Part shown: positions 1 to 8,447 of the stretch, piece after piece | Layout: each line of letters starts with the position of its first letter | Numbering within the stretch: the stretch's first letter is position 1 | DNA from: Gammaproteobacteria bacterium | GTDB lineage: Bacteria; Pseudomonadota; Gammaproteobacteria; HK1 | NCBI GenBank assembly: GCA_022824305.1 | Contig: JAJEAD010000049.1 | Location: 62,001-126,000, forward strand | Length of the DNA stretch: 64,000 nt | Direction: 5' to 3' | Position numbers and translations under genes: made by a program | Notes under the pieces: model-generated | Database searches by the model: none | The model's input: the letters and a program-made list of their open reading frames with translations, nothing else | Told to the model about the DNA's origin: nothing

Positions 1-895
1 CGCCCCGCTGCGCGCGGGACGCCTGCATGAGCAGGATCGCGGATATCACGAGGAAGGCGCCGAAGCCGACGGCGAGAGGCAGCGGCTCTCCGAGCACCGT
101 GACCGCGACCGCAATCGCGGTCAGCGGCTCCACGTTGGTGAGCATCGCCGTCGGCACGGATCCCACCAGCTCGATGGCAAGAAACATGGTGGTGATCGCG
201 ATCATGAAGAGCACGGTGACGAGGGCCACGAGCATCAGGCCTTCGAGCGACTCGGGAACCGCCATGCCGCCCTCGGGCACCAGGGCGAGCGCGGAGAGGA
301 CGGCGGCGCCGACCGCCATGTAGAAGGTGGCTTCGACGAAGTCGGTCGCGTCCAGAACACGATTGGTCACCACGTACATGACCGCGCAGGTCAGCGCGGC
401 ACCCATCGCGAAGGCGAGGCCGAGGGGGTGCAGGGCGGTGAAGGAGACCTCGAGCGCGATGAAGAGCCCGCAGAAGGCCGCCGCGACCGCGGCGAACTCC
501 ACCGGGTTCACGGGGATGCGCAGCACCGCCGCGGTGGCGAGCACCACCAGGGCGGGGTGGGTGTAGAACACGATGGTGGTGAGGCTGACCGGGATGTAGA
601 CGATGGAGGAGAGGTTGAACACGGTGATCATGAAGCTGAAGACCCCGAGCAGCAGCATCGTCCCGAGAACCCGCGGGCGCACTCGGCGAAACCTGCCGGT
701 CACCGCGAGCCAGATTCCGAGCACCAGGATGAGGGATACGTAGCGGAGCAGCGAGAGTCCGGCCGGGGTGAAGCCGTGATCGTAGGTGAGCCGGGAGAGC
801 GCGAGGGCGGAGCCGTAGCCGGCGCCCGCGATCAGTCCCGCGAGGGAGCCGACGAGCAGGCGTGCGCGAGGGCGATGGGCGAAGCGGAAGGCCAA
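1..895 (-). CDS. EamA/DMT-family permease (partial, 3' end outside window)
   Basis: The reverse-strand frame runs off position 1, so the C-terminus is missing. About 298 residues are visible and almost all hydrophobic, with successive membrane segments (LLVGSLAGLIAGAGYG near the start, then LRYVSLILVLGIWLAV, TMLLLGVFSFMITVF, and VGFGAFLVISAILLMQ at the edge). This matches the ten-helix pattern of EamA (RhaT/DMT) inner-membrane metabolite transporters, usually near 300 residues, so little is lost. An in-frame stop at 917-919 bounds the start. The only early start codon is TTG at 895-893, without a clear ribosome site, so the start is tentative. It is the last gene of the leftward run; substrate unknown. 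Confidence 0.72.
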   Translation of the reverse strand, partial: MAFRFAHRPRARLLVGSLAGLIAGAGYGSALALSRLTYDHGFTPAGLSLLRYVSLILVLGIWLAVTGRFRRVRPRVLGTMLLLGVFSFMITVFNLSSIVYIPVSLTTIVFYTHPALVVLATAAVLRIPVNPVEFAAVAAAFCGLFIALEVSFTALHPLGLAFAMGAALTCAVMYVVTNRVLDATDFVEATFYMAVGAAVLSALALVPEGGMAVPESLEGLMLVALVTVLFMIAITTMFLAIELVGSVPTAMLTNVEPLTAIAVAVTVLGEPLPLAVGFGAFLVISAILLMQASRAQRG

Positions 896-1008
896 GGGGA
901 GAGGTGGAAGCGGGGCTCAGCGTGCCGCGCGGGCGGATACGGGGGAGCGCGCCGGAACCTCGGGGCGCGCGAGTGTCGTGAGATCGCGCGCCTCGGCGCA
1001 CGCGCGGG

Positions 1009-1656
1009 TCAGCCCGGCCACGAGTTGCCCCAGCGATCGAGGTGGGTGACTTCGTGCAGCGGTCGCCGCCGCACCGGCCCGAAGCGGCCGAGGGGATAGC
1101 CGATGGGGATCAGTGCCGTCACGCCGTGGGTGTCCGGAATGCCGAAGCGCTCGCAGAGCTCCGCCTCGAACATCTGGTGCAGGGTGGTCAGCGTGGCGCC
1201 GAGACCGAGAGCCCGACAGGCGAGCAGGATGTTCTGTACCGCGGGATAGGTGGAGCCGTAGCTGGGCGGGGCGAGTCCCCTCCGGTCTTCGGGAGCGACC
1301 GCGAAAGGCCAGTCCCGCTCGCCGCAGACCAGCAGCAGCACCGGCGCCTCGTGCAGGTGTTCCGCGAGGTGCCAGGCCGCGCGCATGGTGCGGGCGCCGC
1401 GGCTGCGGTCGTCCGGGCCGGGTCTGTGGTCGCCCATCGCCCGCTCCATGACCGCGAGGTAGCGTTCCTGCAGAAAGCGCCTGGCGGCGGGGTCACGCAC
1501 CACCAGGAATGCCCAGGGCTGGGTGTTCTGTCCGTTCGGCGCCCTGGTGCCGGCGGAGACGATGCGCTCGATCAGCGCGTCCGGGACCGGGTCGGGCTTG
1601 AGGCGGCGCATCGACCGGGTGGTGTCGATGATCTCGAACAGGTTGCAGTCATCCAT
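1009..1656 (-). CDS. Nitroreductase-family FMN oxidoreductase
   Basis: Predicted 215-residue cytosolic flavoprotein that would use NAD(P)H to reduce nitro, quinone or ene substrates. The N-terminus has the family signature TTRSMRRLKPDPVPDALIER, followed by APNGQNTQPWAFLVV (FMN-contacting R/S and N-x-Q-P-W region). The C-terminal half has TTLHQMFEAE and the I-P-I-G-YPLG turn typical of the fold. Length is usual for the family. The ATG at 1656-1654 (MDDCNLFEII) is preferred because the longer frame adds a low-complexity leader. The start codon lies inside a 115-bp element that recurs at 8962-9086 (see findings). Physiological substrate not predictable. Confidence 0.85.
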   Translation of the reverse strand: MDDCNLFEIIDTTRSMRRLKPDPVPDALIERIVSAGTRAPNGQNTQPWAFLVVRDPAARRFLQERYLAVMERAMGDHRPGPDDRSRGARTMRAAWHLAEHLHEAPVLLLVCGERDWPFAVAPEDRRGLAPPSYGSTYPAVQNILLACRALGLGATLTTLHQMFEAELCERFGIPDTHGVTALIPIGYPLGRFGPVRRRPLHEVTHLDRWGNSWPG

Positions 1657-1756
1657 CGTCACGGGTTGCGCATCCTTCTCCGTGGCTTGGGGCCGAGCGG
1701 CAGGGCCGGCCCTCGGGACCGGCGCCATCCTTGGCCCCCTGCACCGCGGCAGTCAA
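1642..1756 (-). promoter_or_regulatory. Repeated 5'-leader element, copy A (possible structured RNA)
   Basis: Read leftward, this leader begins TTGACTGC and ends GATGGATGACTGCAAC at the nitroreductase start. A diverged copy lies at 8962-9086 before the GNAT gene. Both contain a stem at the same place (here 1706-1722). In this copy the fifth stem pair is T/G in leftward orientation, and in the other copy it is A/T. That fits a leftward RNA hairpin. Function unknown. Confidence 0.4.
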
Positions 1757-1870
1757 GAGCGGAAGCCCGAGGCGAGAGTCGTCGTCGCGGGCGATTTCCG
1801 GACTTCTCGCCACCTGCTCGGGACGCCGGTCCGGGATTCCGGCGAGAGGGGGAAGGGGTCGTCGACGCCG

Positions 1871-3244
1871 CTACCCCCCGACCCGCGCGGCCATCCGCTT
1901 CGCCGAGACCTTGCCGGCGGCGAGCACTTCCGCTTCGTCGAGTCGGGTCGAGCGACCGTGGCGGAGCACGATCTCGCCGTCCACGATCACCGTGTCGACG
2001 GTGCGGCTCCGGCTGATCATCGTCGCCTGGTACACCGGATCGAAGTCGGGGATCGCGCTCGCCGGGACATCGCTGCGCACGACGATGTCCGCCTTCTTGC
2101 CGATCTCCAGGCTGCCGATCTCGTCGAGGGCACCGAAGGCCCGTGCCCCGCCCCGGGTGCAGATTGCCATGAGGTCGCGCGGCGAGAGGTAGCGCCCGCC
2201 GTGGCGGGTGAGAAGGTAGGCGATGAAGGGCAGGTCGCCGATGATCCAGGACTTGGCGACATCGGTGCCGAAGCCTGTCGGCACCCCGGCTTCGAAGAGC
2301 GCCGGCATGCGGCTGTGCCCGGGCGGATGGATGGCGTAGTACATGACGTTGCCGGGATGCCAGACGACGACGGCGCCCGAGCCGACGAGCGCCTCGGCTT
2401 CCTCGTCGTCCATGACGTTCATGTGGGTGAAGACGGTGTTGGCGTCCATCACGCCGATCTCGTTCAGGCGCACGAGCGGGGCCTTGCCGAAGCGCTCGCG
2501 GTCCACCGCGACGTCGCCGGCCATGAAGTTCTGGTGCTGGTGGAAGACGGCGCCGGTGTCGTCGGCCACGCGCTTCGCCGCGCGCATGATCTCCTCGGAG
2601 CCGCTGCCGATGCCGTAGAGCGCGACGTGGGCCCGCACCAGGCCCTCGTGGCCAGGGGGCCGGCGCCTGACCTGCTCGCCCAGCATGCGCTCGACCCGGG
2701 CCCGGTCGCAGGGCGCGCGCTCGATCTGCACCGCCATCGGATCGCCGTCGCGGTCCCACAGCATGCAGTCGGATACCGAGCATCGGATGCCGAGCGCCTC
2801 GGCCGCTTCCGCCACCGCGTCGGGCTCGAAGGCCGTCGCCGCCTCGACGAAGGCGCTGTGGCCGCTCTGCAGCATCTCGAGCCCGGCGGCGAGCGCGCCC
2901 GCGTGCTCGTCCTCGTCGCGCAGCGCGTTGATCCAGCGAATGAAGACCCCCGGTCCGCTCGATGCGCCCGAATCGGGGGCGTCGGAGAGCACTCCGCGCA
3001 CCAGGTGGAGTCCGGTGTGGTAGTGAGACTCGACGAAGCCGGGATGCACGAGGGCGCCACCGGCGTCGATGCGCCGCGCCGCCCGCCAGGAGCGGGCGAT
3101 CGCGCCCGCCGGTCCGAGCGCGGCGATTCGCCGGTCCTTCACCGCAATGGCGCCGCCCGCAATCTCGCGCCGCTCCTCGTCCATGGTCACGAGGTATCCG
3201 TTGTCGACGATCAGGTCGCAGGTCTGCAATCCGGGTGCGCTCAT
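1871..3244 (-). CDS. Amidohydrolase, TRZ/ATZ (AtzA/guanine-deaminase-like) family
   Basis: Predicted 457-residue metal-dependent hydrolase or deaminase. Metal ligands of the amidohydrolase superfamily are visible in order: H-x-H at residues 74 and 76 (GFVESHYHTG), HQHQNF in mid-protein, VFTHMN, and the GTD aspartate in TGFGTDVAKSW. A small N-terminal beta domain (LIVDNGYLVTMDE) precedes the barrel, as in chlorohydrolase/deaminase relatives. ATG at 3244-3242 overlaps the ligase stop by four bases, so translation is probably coupled. Family knowledge suggests deamination or dechlorination of an N-heterocycle; together with the acyl-CoA genes upstream, it probably acts in one degradation pathway. 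Substrate unknown. Confidence 0.88.
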   Translation of the reverse strand: MSAPGLQTCDLIVDNGYLVTMDEERREIAGGAIAVKDRRIAALGPAGAIARSWRAARRIDAGGALVHPGFVESHYHTGLHLVRGVLSDAPDSGASSGPGVFIRWINALRDEDEHAGALAAGLEMLQSGHSAFVEAATAFEPDAVAEAAEALGIRCSVSDCMLWDRDGDPMAVQIERAPCDRARVERMLGEQVRRRPPGHEGLVRAHVALYGIGSGSEEIMRAAKRVADDTGAVFHQHQNFMAGDVAVDRERFGKAPLVRLNEIGVMDANTVFTHMNVMDDEEAEALVGSGAVVVWHPGNVMYYAIHPPGHSRMPALFEAGVPTGFGTDVAKSWIIGDLPFIAYLLTRHGGRYLSPRDLMAICTRGGARAFGALDEIGSLEIGKKADIVVRSDVPASAIPDFDPVYQATMISRSRTVDTVIVDGEIVLRHGRSTRLDEAEVLAAGKVSAKRMAARVGG

Positions 3245-4854
3245 GGTCGAAACTCCCCCGTCTCCCGGTCCCAGCACTTTCGGGTCAGGTCCTCCTGCTC
3301 CGTGACCAGGGACTGCTTCAGCACCTTCATCGAAGGCCCGCGCTCGAAGTCCCGGTCGCGGTACGCGACGTAGCGCGGCACCTTGAAGGCGGCGAGGTGC
3401 TCTCCGCACCAGGAGACGATCGCTTCCGGCGGAAGCTCGTCGCGCGCGACGCCCGCGTCGAGCTGCACGTAGGCCTTGACCTCCTCGCCGCGCAAGGGGT
3501 CGGGCACCGGGATCACCGCCGCCTCGAGGATTGCCGGATGGGCGCGCAGGATCGCCTCCACTTCGGCGGCGGAGACGTTTTCCCCGCTTCGCCTGATGAT
3601 CTCCTTCTTGCGGCCGACGAAGTACAACAGGCCGCGCTCGTCGCGGCGCGCGAGGTCCCCGGAGTGGTACCAGCCGCCTCGGTTGACCTCCGCGCTCACC
3701 TCGGTGCGCCCGAGGTAGCCTCGGTAGATGTCGGCGCCCTGTCCGACCAGTTCTCCCGGCTCGCCGACCGGGACGTCGTTGTCGTCTTCGTCCACCAGCC
3801 GAATCCGGATGCCCGGAGGTTCCACCCCCATCGAGCCGGAGCCGATCAGCTCCTCGGCGAGGTGCAGGGGCACACGCCCGCCGATGCCGAGCTCGGTGCT
3901 GCCGTACTGGTTGAGCCAGTGGAATCCGAAGCGTTCCTCCATCTCCGCGTGCAGCTCCTTCGGGACTCCGGCGTGGACCGCCTGGCGGATGCGGTGATCC
4001 CGCTCCCGCGGGCTCCGCTCGCCCTTCAGCAGCAGCGCCGGGATGGAGGCGATGGAGAGGATCTCGGTGGCGTCGTAGCGGGTGACGACGTCCCAGAAAC
4101 GCGACACGCTGAAGCGGCGCATGGCGATCATGGTGCCCCTTGAGGCGAGGGAGGTGAGGAGCTGGATGGTCGGGTCGGCGTAGTAGAAGGGCAGGCAGCA
4201 GAGCTGTCGATCCTGCCAGCCGCGCCGGAAGAGGCGCAGATCGATGTCGACCACGCGCAGGAACCAGCCGTGGTGCAGCATGCAGCCCTTGGGGGCGCCG
4301 GTGGTCCCCGAGGTGTAGTAGACGGTGATGACGTCCTCGCGCCGGCACTCGAGCGCGCCGAAGTCCAGCGGCGCGGCATCGAAGGCGTCGAGCCCCGCGG
4401 GTTCCTCGCCGTCGACCACGACGATCTCGCGCAGCGTCGGGTGGCTCCCGCGCAGCCCTTCCAGGAGCGGCTGCTGCGCGCGCCCGCACACCGCGAGCAC
4501 CGCGCCGGAGTCGGCCAGGATGTGTCCCGCGTCGAAGTCCTTCGCGGTCGGCGCGATCGAGACGAGCTCGGCGCGATGGGCGACGATGGCGAAGAGGACC
4601 ATCATGAACTCGACGCGGTTGTCGAGCATTACCGCGACGCGGTCGAAGGCCCGGATGCGCCCGCTGAGCCAGCCGGCGAAGCGTGCGGAGCGCGCGAGCA
4701 GCTCCGCGCGGGTCAGCACCAGCCCGTCCTCGACGATGATCGCGGGCCGTTCGGGATCGTCCCGGGCCGCTTCGTCCAGGATCTCGACGATCGTCTGCTG
4801 CGGCACGCTGCTCCACTCCGGCGGCAGGTCGCGATGGGTGACAGGAGCGCTCAC
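3241..4854 (-). CDS. AMP-forming acyl-CoA synthetase/ligase
   Basis: Predicted 537-residue ANL-family enzyme that activates a carboxylic acid to its CoA thioester with ATP. The adenylate loop YYTSGTTGAPKG lies near residues 179-190. It is followed by YGSTELGIG, the hinge/ribose motif YHSGDLARRD, and the C-terminal swivel domain GRKKEIIRRSGENVSAAEVE. The catalytic lysine region GPSMKVLKQSL is present. GTG at 4854-4852 shares a GTGA overlap with the MaoC stop. It resembles crotonobetaine/carnitine-CoA-ligase-like (CaiC) and long-chain ligases, but the acid cannot be assigned. Neighbours (hydratase, dehydrogenase, thiolase-like) suggest a beta-oxidation-type route. Confidence 0.9.
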   Translation of the reverse strand: MSAPVTHRDLPPEWSSVPQQTIVEILDEAARDDPERPAIIVEDGLVLTRAELLARSARFAGWLSGRIRAFDRVAVMLDNRVEFMMVLFAIVAHRAELVSIAPTAKDFDAGHILADSGAVLAVCGRAQQPLLEGLRGSHPTLREIVVVDGEEPAGLDAFDAAPLDFGALECRREDVITVYYTSGTTGAPKGCMLHHGWFLRVVDIDLRLFRRGWQDRQLCCLPFYYADPTIQLLTSLASRGTMIAMRRFSVSRFWDVVTRYDATEILSIASIPALLLKGERSPRERDHRIRQAVHAGVPKELHAEMEERFGFHWLNQYGSTELGIGGRVPLHLAEELIGSGSMGVEPPGIRIRLVDEDDNDVPVGEPGELVGQGADIYRGYLGRTEVSAEVNRGGWYHSGDLARRDERGLLYFVGRKKEIIRRSGENVSAAEVEAILRAHPAILEAAVIPVPDPLRGEEVKAYVQLDAGVARDELPPEAIVSWCGEHLAAFKVPRYVAYRDRDFERGPSMKVLKQSLVTEQEDLTRKCWDRETGEFRP

Positions 4855-5681
4855 GCGCGGAACTCCGCGAACCCGTTCCTGACGATGGGGTTGCCGGCAT
4901 CGTCGATGATCTCGAAGGCGGCGCTCGCGGCGTCGTTCCAGTGGCGGACGGTGATCGATCGCCCGCCGCTCAGGTAGAGGGGGTGGCTGAAACGGCAGCC
5001 CACGCGGGAGAGGCGCATGGCGTCCCGGTCCGCGCCGAGCAGGGGCGCGACCGCCAGCCCCAGCATGCACATGCCGTGCAGGATGGGGTGGGGCAGGCCC
5101 AGCGCTTCCGCCGCGTCCCGGCGCATGGTGTAGGGCGAGTAGTCGCGCGACGCGTCGGCATAGCGACGGGCGAGGTCGTCGGCGATCGCGATGGAGGTCT
5201 CCGCCGGCTCGCCTGCGCGCAAGTGCCCCGTGTCCGGGCGAGCCGGCGCCGCCTCGCCCCGGTCCCGGGTGAGCCTGGCGCCCGGGACGATGCCGGTGGT
5301 GTACTGCACGTTGACGAGCCTGCCCTCGGCGTCGCGCAGGCTCGAGCGCAGGACCAGGGCGGCGCCGGCCCGGGTCTGGCGCATGCCCTGCACTTCCGAC
5401 ACCGTGCGGAGGCGCTGTCCGGGGCGGATCTGCGCATGGCAGTGGAAGTCATGCTCGCCGTGGAAGGCGAATCCCGGCACCGCGGCGCGCAAGGCCTCCG
5501 CCATGCTCTGCATGACCGGAACGTGAGCGAAGGCCGGGTGCGCGACGCTCCCCTCGGCCAACGCTCCGGAGGTGACGCCGAGTGCTGCCGCGAAGTGCGC
5601 GAGTCGCGCCGTGTTGACCCTGAACTCCTCGCTGTCGCGCGTGAAGCCCACCTTATCCTCGTCGATCCGCACCACGCTCAC
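4851..5681 (-). CDS. MaoC-like double-hotdog enoyl-CoA hydratase
   Basis: Predicted 276-residue protein with two hotdog halves, like the hydratase-2 part of multifunctional enzyme type 2. The N-terminal half carries HPAFAHVPVMQSM and FHGEHDF. The C-terminal half carries the hydratase-like segment DYSPYTMRRDAAEALGLPHP followed by ILHGMCMLG. The usual hydratase-2 signature is D-x-N-P-x-H; here it reads D-Y-S-P-Y-T, so the aspartate stays but the catalytic histidine is a threonine. Either chemistry differs or another residue substitutes. GTG at 5681 overlaps the SDR stop as GTGA. Pairing with an MFE-2-like SDR supports a role in (3R)-hydroxyacyl-CoA chemistry. Confidence 0.82.
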   Translation of the reverse strand: MSVVRIDEDKVGFTRDSEEFRVNTARLAHFAAALGVTSGALAEGSVAHPAFAHVPVMQSMAEALRAAVPGFAFHGEHDFHCHAQIRPGQRLRTVSEVQGMRQTRAGAALVLRSSLRDAEGRLVNVQYTTGIVPGARLTRDRGEAAPARPDTGHLRAGEPAETSIAIADDLARRYADASRDYSPYTMRRDAAEALGLPHPILHGMCMLGLAVAPLLGADRDAMRLSRVGCRFSHPLYLSGGRSITVRHWNDAASAAFEIIDDAGNPIVRNGFAEFRA

Positions 5682-6586
5682 GCCGGGTGGACCGGAAGTC
5701 CCTCCACGAACTCGCCGAGCGCGGGCGGACGCTTCAGGCGGCCGCGCAGCACCGCGTCCAGACCCTCGAGCGTCCAGCGGCCCTCGCTGCGGAACTCCGC
5801 TTCGATGCCGGCATGGGTCAGGAGCTCGACCCGGTCGCCGTACATCTGGAAGCACTGGCCGGTGGCCGGGCACCCGGGTAGCGAGAGCCAGACGACGAGG
5901 GGCGAAACGTTGGCGGGGTCCCACCGGTCGAAGCCGCTCTCCGCGCGCTCGAGGCTCGTCTCGATGCGCGTGGCGGCCGACGGCGAGACGGCGTTGGAGC
6001 GGATGCCGTACCTCGTGCCCTCCAGCGCGCAGACCCGTGACAGGCCGAGAATGCCGAGCTTGGCCGCGGCGTAGTTGGCCTGACCGAAGCTGCCGACGAG
6101 GCCGGCGAGAGAAGTGGTGTGCACGATGGACGCCTCCACCTTCGCGCCCGCCTTGCTCTGCCCGCGCCACCACGCCATTGCATGACGGCTCGTGGCGGCG
6201 TGACCCTTGAGGTGCACTCGGACGACCGCATCCCACTCCTCCTCGGACATGTTGGCGAGCAGGCGGTCGCGCAGAATGCCGGCGTTGTTGACCAGGATGT
6301 CGAGGCCGCCGAGCTCGGTGACCGCGAGGTCCACCAGCGCCGTGGCCTGGCTCCAGTCGGACACGTCGTGGCCGCTCGCCACCGCCCGTCCCCCCGCCGC
6401 CTCGATCGCCTGCACGACCTCGCGGGCCGGCGAGCGGTCCTCGCCCCGTCCCGCGATGTCGCCGCCGAGGTCGTTGACGACGACCGCCGCGCCCTCCGCG
6501 GCCAGGGCCAGCGCGTGCGCCCGCCCGAGCCCTCGCCCGCCGCCGGTCACGATCGCGACCCGATTCGTCAGCCTTCCCTTCGTCAC
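5678..6586 (-). CDS. Short-chain dehydrogenase, MFE-2 (3R)-hydroxyacyl-CoA dehydrogenase-like
   Basis: Predicted 302-residue NAD(P)-dependent oxidoreductase. The Rossmann motif TGGGRGLGRAHA near the N-terminus and VVVNDLGGD just after are typical of the dehydrogenase part of peroxisomal-type multifunctional enzyme 2. NNAG follows, then the catalytic Ser-Tyr-Lys set in HTTSLAGLVGSFGQANYAAAK. The extra C-terminal tail after about residue 240 is longer than in plain SDRs. GTG at 6586-6584 is chosen because AGGAG lies upstream, whereas the longer frame is arginine-rich filler. Its stop overlaps the hydratase start, so hydratase and dehydrogenase are probably made together. Confidence 0.88.
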   Translation of the reverse strand: MTKGRLTNRVAIVTGGGRGLGRAHALALAAEGAAVVVNDLGGDIAGRGEDRSPAREVVQAIEAAGGRAVASGHDVSDWSQATALVDLAVTELGGLDILVNNAGILRDRLLANMSEEEWDAVVRVHLKGHAATSRHAMAWWRGQSKAGAKVEASIVHTTSLAGLVGSFGQANYAAAKLGILGLSRVCALEGTRYGIRSNAVSPSAATRIETSLERAESGFDRWDPANVSPLVVWLSLPGCPATGQCFQMYGDRVELLTHAGIEAEFRSEGRWTLEGLDAVLRGRLKRPPALGEFVEGLPVHPA

Positions 6587-6704
6587 TCCTGCCAGCTCCT
6601 CTCGCCGTTCGCCCCGCCCTCGGCCCTCGCGCTGCCGCGCCACTCCCGCGCCCGTCTTCTCCACCGCAACCGCCGGTCCGGCACCGTATCGCTTGGCGGC
6701 GGAG

Positions 6705-7103
6705 TCACCCTTCCGGGTCGGGCTCGAAATCGGGGATCGGAGGCCCCTCCTCGCGCTCCCGCCACCGCACCCTGACCCGGTCGCCGATACGGCAGCGGCC
6801 GTTGACGATGTTGGTCATCAACTTCGGTCCCTCGTCGAGCTCCACCACGGCCACCACGTAGGGGGTCTCGATGTCGGGCGAGGGCGCCATGTGGGTCTCG
6901 CTCGACGAGTAGACCCTGCCACGGCCCGACGCCTCCTTCCAGCTCAGGGCGGAAGACCCGCACTCCAGGCAGAAGGGACGCGGGTAGAACTGCCAGTGCC
7001 CGCAGTCGGCGCAGCGCTGCAGCACCAGCCGGTGCTCGCGCGCCGCCTCCCAGAACGCGGCGGTGGTGGGGTCGCCCCAGGTCTCGCGCGCTGCCTTACT
7101 CAC
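6705..7103 (-). CDS. DUF35 OB-fold / zinc-ribbon acyl-CoA-binding partner protein
   Basis: Predicted 132-residue protein with an N-terminal rubredoxin-like zinc ribbon (C-x2-C in RCADCGHW and C-x2-C in FCLECGSS) and a C-terminal OB-fold (RVYSSSETH, PYVVAVVELDEGPKLMTNIV). DUF35 proteins form complexes with thiolase-like enzymes, for example the ChsH2-DUF35/Ltp2 retro-aldolase of steroid side-chain breakdown, where they bind the acyl-CoA. GTG at 7103-7101 lies inside the end of the thiolase-like gene (8-nt overlap), consistent with a stoichiometric complex. A 118-nt gap separates it from the SDR. Confidence 0.85.
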   Translation of the reverse strand: MSKAARETWGDPTTAAFWEAAREHRLVLQRCADCGHWQFYPRPFCLECGSSALSWKEASGRGRVYSSSETHMAPSPDIETPYVVAVVELDEGPKLMTNIVNGRCRIGDRVRVRWREREEGPPIPDFEPDPEG

Positions 7104-8241
7104 GCCCGAGCACCACGGTTGCCGCGGAGGAGTTGCACACGCCGCCGATGCCGTGAGCGACCGCGATGCGCGCGTCCGGCACCTGTCGTTCGCCCGCCTC
7201 GCCCCGGAGCTGGCGCACCGCTTCGACGAGGAGGAGCAGTCCGAGCGCCCCCGGATGGTTGTAGGAGAGCCCGCCGCCCATGGTGCTCGCGGGAAGGCCG
7301 CCTCCGGGCCGCAGGCGCCCCTCCTCCACGAAGGGACCGCCCTCGCCGCGCGCGCAGAATCCGAGATCCTCGATCTGCATGATGACCGAGCTGGTGAAGT
7401 TGTCGTAGGGCTCGAGCACGTCCACGTCGTCGGGGCGGGTGCCGGCCTGTGCGAAGGCGCTGCGGCCGGACCGGACCCCGGCCGAATGCGTGAAGTCGCC
7501 GAGCTGGGAGAGGTTCCACGCGGTGTGGCCGTGTGCCGCCCCGAGCACCGGGATCGCTTTCTTGGCGGCGTCGCGGGCGCGTTCCGGGGTGGTCAGGATG
7601 AGCGCGCCGCCGCCGTCCACCCGCAGGCAGATGTCGTGCCGGTGGAAGGGCGTGGCGATCACGGGGGAGTCCAGCACGTCCGACACCGTCAGGGAATCGC
7701 GCGACCACGCCTTCTCGTTCATGCGCGCCCAATGCCGCGCGCTCACCGCGACCTCGGCGAGCTGCTCCGGCGTGGTGCCGAACTCGTGCATGTGCCGGGC
7801 GGCGATCAGGGCGTAGTGGGTGATCGGCATCAGGGGGCGGAAGGGGGTCTCGAACTGGCCCCAGATCGAGTACGAGTCGTCCGCACCGGCAAGCTGCCGG
7901 TTGCGCCGGCTCCGCTGCCGGGAGGCGTAGGCGATGAGGGCGACCTCGATGCGCCCCGCTTCGATCGCCAGCACGGCATGGTCGACAAAGGCTTCGAAGG
8001 AGCCACCGCCAATGTCGGTGGAGTCGCCCCAGCGCGGCTCGATCCCCAGGTACTCCCCGACCTGCACCGAACCTTCTTCGCCCATGTAGTTGACGAACAC
8101 CGCATCGATGTCCTTGACGCTCATGCCCGCCTCGGCGAGAGCCTCCTTCGCCGCGAGCGCGACCATCGAGAGCTCGGTCTGGTCGACCACCTTGCCGAGC
8201 GGAGTCTCGGCCACGCCCGCGATGTACGCCTTTCTCGTCAT
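7096..8241 (-). CDS. Thiolase-like protein (SCP-x/Ltp2-type)
   Basis: Predicted 381-residue thiolase-fold protein opening with MTRKAYIAGVAETPLGKVVD, a typical lipid-transfer/thiolase start. The position where true thiolases carry the N-terminal nucleophilic cysteine reads TDIGGGSFEAFVDHAVLAIE and has no Cys. Towards the C-terminus LSYNHPGALG keeps the active-site His region and HGIGGVCNSSAATVVLG ends the fold. With the overlapping DUF35 gene this looks more like an Ltp2-type retro-aldolase or cysteine-less thiolase homologue than a classical acetyl-CoA acyltransferase. It is the first gene of the six-gene leftward operon, so its promoter should lie at 8242-8447. Confidence 0.85.
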   Translation of the reverse strand: MTRKAYIAGVAETPLGKVVDQTELSMVALAAKEALAEAGMSVKDIDAVFVNYMGEEGSVQVGEYLGIEPRWGDSTDIGGGSFEAFVDHAVLAIEAGRIEVALIAYASRQRSRRNRQLAGADDSYSIWGQFETPFRPLMPITHYALIAARHMHEFGTTPEQLAEVAVSARHWARMNEKAWSRDSLTVSDVLDSPVIATPFHRHDICLRVDGGGALILTTPERARDAAKKAIPVLGAAHGHTAWNLSQLGDFTHSAGVRSGRSAFAQAGTRPDDVDVLEPYDNFTSSVIMQIEDLGFCARGEGGPFVEEGRLRPGGGLPASTMGGGLSYNHPGALGLLLLVEAVRQLRGEAGERQVPDARIAVAHGIGGVCNSSAATVVLGRE

Positions 8242-8447
8242 GCGATGCCCATTGAGAGCGCGCGGTGCTCCGTATCAGGCGGCCGCGCTTCGCGCTTCCG
8301 GAAGGGTCCGGTGCGCGCGCGAGTGTATGCCAGACCCTCGCGGGTCTGGTACCCGTCCCGGTCCGTCATCGGGAGCGCCGCGGAGCATCCGATGCCCGTC
8401 CGGTGCGGGCGGCAGGGGCGCGGCGAGACTCGCGGCGGGCCCGGCCC

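Noticed and set aside
1871..4900. A continuous leftward 1009-codon frame that could suggest a fused protein ending in the amidohydrolase.
   Set aside because: Its first 550 codons are arginine-rich nonsense antiphase to the clear acyl-CoA ligase; only the part from 3244 has a domain, with its own ATGA-overlap start.
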